Program-made: the position numbers and the translations under genes
Part shown: piece after piece, positions 25,379-27,137 of the stretch
How the letters are laid out: each line of letters starts with the position of its first letter
How positions within the stretch are numbered: position 1 is the first letter of the stretch
Origin: Baffinella frigidus
Lineage: Eukaryota; Cryptophyceae; Cryptomonadales; Baffinellaceae
Assembly: GCA_026770585.1 (NCBI GenBank)
Contig: MU647230.1
Span: 32,976 to 60,112, forward strand
Reading direction: 5' to 3'
Length of the DNA: 27,137 bases
The notes under the pieces: model-generated
The model's database searches: none
Told to the model about the DNA's origin: nothing
What the model saw: the letters and a program-made list of their open reading frames with translations, nothing else

Positions 25379-26454
25379 ACCCGGCAACGCCTCACAGAAA
25401 CCGTTTCCCATCTTAGCAACCACTCGCGTCATCTAACCCTCACCCCTCAACCCTGAGCCCTAAGACGCTCTGGGGGATGGCAGGTATGCGGGGCAACGCG
25501 GAGCGTCCCCTGCCCAGAGGGGCTCGGGGTTGAGAGCTTCGTGTTTCGGGTTTCGGGTTGAGGTGACGTGAGTAATTGCTAAGCTGAGCAACGGTGGCAG
25601 GTGTGCGGGGCAACGGAGCGTCCCATACCCAAAGGGGTCGAGGGTTCAGGGTTTAGGTGACGTCACCTGAACCAACGTGGTTGCTAAGCCAACGTGGTTG
25701 CTAAGCTGAGCAACGGTGGCAGGTGTGTGGGGCAACGCGGAGCGTCCCGTGCCCCTCAGACTGCCCCGGCTACGTTGCGGTACCGTCCGGGCCGCACTTC
25801 CCGCCTCTCTGCCAGCCGTGCTATCCACACTTTTCGCATGTTTCCACACAGTCTTCCTACAGTTTGTTTCAGTTTTCCACATTTTTTCCAGATTTTATAT
25901 TGTTTTTTGTAACGAAGCATCCCCTGCCCCTCAGACTGCCCCGGCTACGTCGCGGTGCCACCAATGACCCGTTACCCCAAATGTTGTCGCATTTGTACCA
26001 CACACCCGGGGTGTCAACTTCCGGTCTCCTCATTTTGAGGAGTCCAGGTTGGGTGAGGCATTGCTAGGTACCGTCCGGGCTGCACTTCCCACCTCTCTTT
26101 CCTTCGTCTTGCCGCACTGTTCCTCCCAGCACTCACACATTCGTGCTGCCTCACCGTGTTCACGCTTGACGAATTTGGCCCTTCCGGAAGGGTCTGGAAC
26201 TGTCTTGAACCTTTGATCGTCGTGGTTTCTCGATTTGGTAAAGCACAGGCCAGACGAAGGCTTCTACTGAAGAGAGAGAGAAATTTGCTGTATTGAGATA
26301 TTACAGCTGAGCGGGACCACAGAAAACCCCAAGGCAGCTGAAGCGTGCTTTCTTTCTCTGATCCGCGCTTGCTTTCTTTCGCAGCTGGGGGGCGTGAAGG
26401 ACCCTTCGACCCTCCTCCTGCTCCGCTCGGTGCACGACGTTCTCGCCTACTGCG
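22708..26454 (+). CDS. Unrecognised spliced gene, 5' part (four exons)
   Basis: Exons 22708-22842, 24079-24136, 24859-24959 and 26385-26454, with GGCAG|, CCCAG| and CGCAG| acceptors and GTGCGA, GTGTGT, GTAACC and GTCCGC donors. Phases agree (0, 1, 0, then 1 open). The product starts MGMLPSSQLPLPPSGAP, continues VQCLDTLFSSLAGTRPEAG, then EAAERLNAALLAQKGSGQ, IPLEWLLTTNPGLEAITA and LLLLRSVHDVLAYC. It is Ala/Leu-rich and probably helical; no family recognised. The start codon opens exon 1 and is followed by an in-frame second Met. The gene is divergent from the SET gene. It has no stop in the window and probably continues past 27137. An extra phase-0 exon at 25728-25784 is possible. Echoes of exons 2, 3 and 4 fill the introns. 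Confidence 0.72.
22980..23218 (+). other. Intron 1 segment, possible skipped exon
   Basis: TTTTTTGGCAG at 23074-23084 is a good acceptor, but the frames behind it do not keep the phase between exons 1 and 2. The rest shows nothing. Confidence 0.3.
23219..23424. mobile_element. Foldback element, family A, copy 3
   Basis: 206 bases, same length and ends (CCACCAGCAACCCGTAGCAG) as 11761-11966. Flanks GGTTCGAG and GTTCCGAG may be an imperfect target duplication. Confidence 0.92.
23546..23682. mobile_element. Foldback element, family D
   Basis: Ends CCACCAACCCTCACGGG and GAGGGTCGGTGG, inner GACCAAACCG and CGATTTGGTCC, centre GGGGTCAGATCTGACCCC. 137 bases. Confidence 0.85.
23834..23961. mobile_element. 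Foldback element, family D, TA flanks
   Basis: Ends CCACCAGCCACCAGAAG and CTTCTGGTGGTTGGTGG; centre CCCTGCAGACTAA-CCCTCAGGG-TTTAGTCTGCAGGG. TA on both sides. 128 bases. Confidence 0.88.
24269..24308 (+). repeat. Echo of exon 2 of gene 4
   Basis: GCGCCTCAACGCTGCGCTCC, CGCCCAGAAAGGCTC and a donor GTGTGTACC repeat the last two thirds of exon 2 (24079-24136). It still reads RLNAALLAQKGSG. The first six codons and the acceptor are replaced by the direct repeat that precedes it. Confidence 0.9.
24362..24498. mobile_element. Foldback element, family I, copy 3
   Basis: Ends CCATTCGGTGGACTACGAAG and TAGTCCACCATGTGG, interior GGGGCCGGATTCCGGGG and GACGTGACCAAATTT. Confidence 0.85.
24534..24615. mobile_element. 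Shortened family E element
   Basis: AATCCGGGAACATGTTTAAG to AACAAGTGTCCGGATCC, about half the length of the 154-base copies, with an internal deletion. Confidence 0.8.
24616..24703 (+). pseudogene. Echo 1 of gene 4 exon 3, with a stop codon
   Basis: GTCGCAG|GGCAAGACC begins a copy of exon 3 (24859-24959). TGG has become TAG in IPLEWLLTTNPG, and the copy stops after CCGGGCCTCAATC where a foldback element starts. It keeps a usable acceptor, so its inclusion would end the protein early. Confidence 0.88.
24704..24831. mobile_element. Foldback element, family F, with AATC target duplication
   Basis: 128 bases. Right end CGCTCGTTCCCGGATGA, diverged left end GCCTCTATCCCCGCG, inner arms AAAATTACTACGC and GCGTAGTAATTTTC. 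Exact AATC at 24700-24703 and 24832-24835. It lies between echo 1 and the real exon 3. Confidence 0.88.
24982..25105. mobile_element. Foldback element between exon 3 and its third copy
   Basis: Arms AAACACTTATAATTTAT and ATAAATGATAAGTGTTT, inner AAAATTACTACAC and GTTTAGTAAATTTCATTG. AT-rich, related to family F by the inner motif. Confidence 0.85.
25106..25215 (+). pseudogene. Echo 3 of gene 4 exon 3 (decayed)
   Basis: ATGAAATCCCTGA matches the bases before exon 3. GTGGCTTCTCACGCCGAACC, TCATCACTG-TGCCGAAGCT and GTCCACGTAA match its second half and donor. The first half and acceptor are lost. Three MITE plus exon units thus lie in tandem (24534-25215). Confidence 0.85.
25308..25376. repeat. 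CT microsatellite
   Basis: CT repeats with single interruptions, in intron 3 of gene 4. Confidence 0.97.
25475..25965 (+). repeat. Four partial copies of a GCGGGGCAACGCGGAGCGTC unit, possible extra exon
   Basis: Copies start at about 25483, 25599, 25721 and, lacking the first half, 25915. The third, GGTGGCAG|GTGTGTG to TACGTTGCG|GTACCG (25728-25784), is 57 bases open in phase 0 at both ends and reads VCGATRSVPCPSDCPGYVA. It could therefore sit between exons 3 and 4 of gene 4. The others are shortened echoes. The Cys-rich reading is not a family I know. Confidence 0.45.
25966..26384 (+). other. Intron sequence before exon 4 of gene 4
   Basis: A degenerate repeat P copy (about 25980-26050) and a second GTACCGTCCGGGC segment (26070; compare 25784) are visible. 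Otherwise nothing is recognised. It ends in a pyrimidine-rich tract and the acceptor CTTTCGCAG. Confidence 0.5.
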
Positions 26455-26461
26455 GTCCGCC

Positions 26462-26915
26462 CCCTACATGTAGTTGTACAGTCTATAGTTTTAAAGTTGC
26501 ATAGTCTATAGTGTTATAGTAGTTTTAGTTGTATAGTCTATGGTTTTATAGTAGTTTTATAGTCTGTACACCTATATTACCTTCCTACATGTCGTTGTAT
26601 AGTCTGTACATGTATTATACATTCCTCGCTCGGTGCACGACGTCCTCTCCTCCTGCGGTCTGGCCCCTCTCTAGCTCTGCCTGAGTAAAACTGGGCTCGC
26701 CATAAAACACATTTAGAGTAGAACTCCAGTACAAAAGGGCAACTAGAATCCTTGTATGGCGAACCCAGTTTTACTCGGGCAGAGCTAGCTACCGCGCGCG
26801 ATCGTTGTATAGTCTATACATCTATATCACCGTCCTACATGTAGTTGTATAGTATGTACATGTATCATACGTTCCTTTCCTGGTGCCCGATCTTTGCCTC
26901 CTTGCCAGCCTTGCT
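26462..26915 (+). repeat. ATAGTCTATA minisatellite with two echoes of exon 4 of gene 4
   Basis: TTGTATAGTCTATA-type units fill 26470-26620 and 26800-26870. After each comes a copy of the end of exon 4: CGCTCGGTGCACGACGTCCT (26626) and the poorer TCCTGGTGCCCGATC (26878), spaced about 250 bases. The real exon is 26385-26454. Confidence 0.8.
26671..26788. mobile_element. Foldback element, family K, copy 2
   Basis: Ends CTAGCTCTGCCTGAGTAAAA and TTTTACTCGGGCAGAGCTAG, arms continued by CTGGGCTCGCCAT and ATGGCGAACCCAG, interior CCAGTACAAAAGGGC. Inserted after the second exon 4 copy. Confidence 0.92.
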
Positions 26916-26982
26916 TCTGCACCCTCTCACCGCGGTAGGAGCTATAAGGCTTAAGGGCCTATCTAGGACCTGTATCGAGAGT

Positions 26983-26985
26983 CAT

Positions 26986-27014
<29 letters not shown>
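26983..27014 (+). repeat. GAA trinucleotide repeat
   Basis: About ten GAA units. Confidence 0.95.
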
Positions 27015-27019
<5 letters not shown>

Positions 27020-27077
27020 CTATCACGGTGACAACCTCGGTTGCGATCCGAACACTCGCGTGTTTTACTCGTGCTTT

Positions 27078-27137
27078 GTAAACCCTAAAAAGCCTAAACC
27101 CCAAGCCTCAACCCGAAACTCTAAGCCCCAACCCCAA
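27078..27137 (+). repeat. Start of a CCCTAAA-type array at the window end
   Basis: AACCCTAAAAAGCCTAAACCCC and related units, C-rich in the sense of gene 4. By analogy with other introns an exon may follow beyond the window. Confidence 0.75.

Noticed and set aside
1-27137. tRNA, rRNA, a transposase gene, or dinoflagellate spliced-leader relics
   Set aside because: I looked for characteristic motifs on both strands by eye and found none; absence by eye is not proof.

Overview
This is a eukaryotic nuclear window with no bacterial operons and no tRNA or rRNA genes that I can see. It is filled with TTTAGGG/CCCTAAA-type arrays, CT/GA/CA microsatellites and dozens of short foldback elements (MITE-like). 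Real coding sequence is hidden in exons of about 46 to 460 bases. The TTTAGGG-type unit, the non-consensus 5' splice sites (GTGTTT, GTCCTC, GTTCGT, one GC), the almost universal AG|G at 3' splice sites and the MITE-rich introns suggest a microalga or other protist. A dinoflagellate or a relative fits, but this is inference and the species is not identified.

Four spliced genes can be assembled by hand with reading phases that agree. (1) The 3' part of an unrecognised plus-strand gene, five exons from 730 to its stop at 3844. (2) A complete minus-strand 2-oxoglutarate/Fe(II) dioxygenase of the prolyl 4-hydroxylase type, eight exons from 12946 down to 4581, 918 coding bases, 305 residues, with HxD, the distal His and the 2OG-binding Lys all present. 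(3) A minus-strand MYND zinc finger plus SET-domain gene from 22510 down to at least 17851. (4) An unrecognised plus-strand gene starting at 22708, divergent from gene 3, with exons to 26454 and probably beyond the window. Between genes 2 and 3 lie a degenerate ankyrin-like remnant beside a 30-N assembly gap and a MITE-rich stretch.

Layout: 1-3844 gene 1; 3845-4580 convergent intergenic; 4581-12946 gene 2; 12947-13990 ambiguous ORFs, ankyrin remnant and gap; 13990-16980 foldback elements, microsatellite and TTTAGGG arrays; about 17000-22510 gene 3; 22511-22707 shared divergent promoter region; 22708-27137 gene 4.

The most unusual signal is systematic. Many exons have one to three partial, decayed copies ('exon echoes') in neighbouring introns, separated by MITEs, microsatellites or telomere-like arrays. 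One echo (6007-6053) has the same length, phases and splice sites as the real exon 6 (5505-5551), so it could be a mutually exclusive exon. Several foldback elements sit at splice sites like introners; one (11190-11343) has an exact 4-base duplication whose reverse complement is AGGT, so its insertion would make a splice site at each end. The telomere-like arrays mostly run C-rich in the sense strand of the host gene and often stop just upstream of a 3' splice site.
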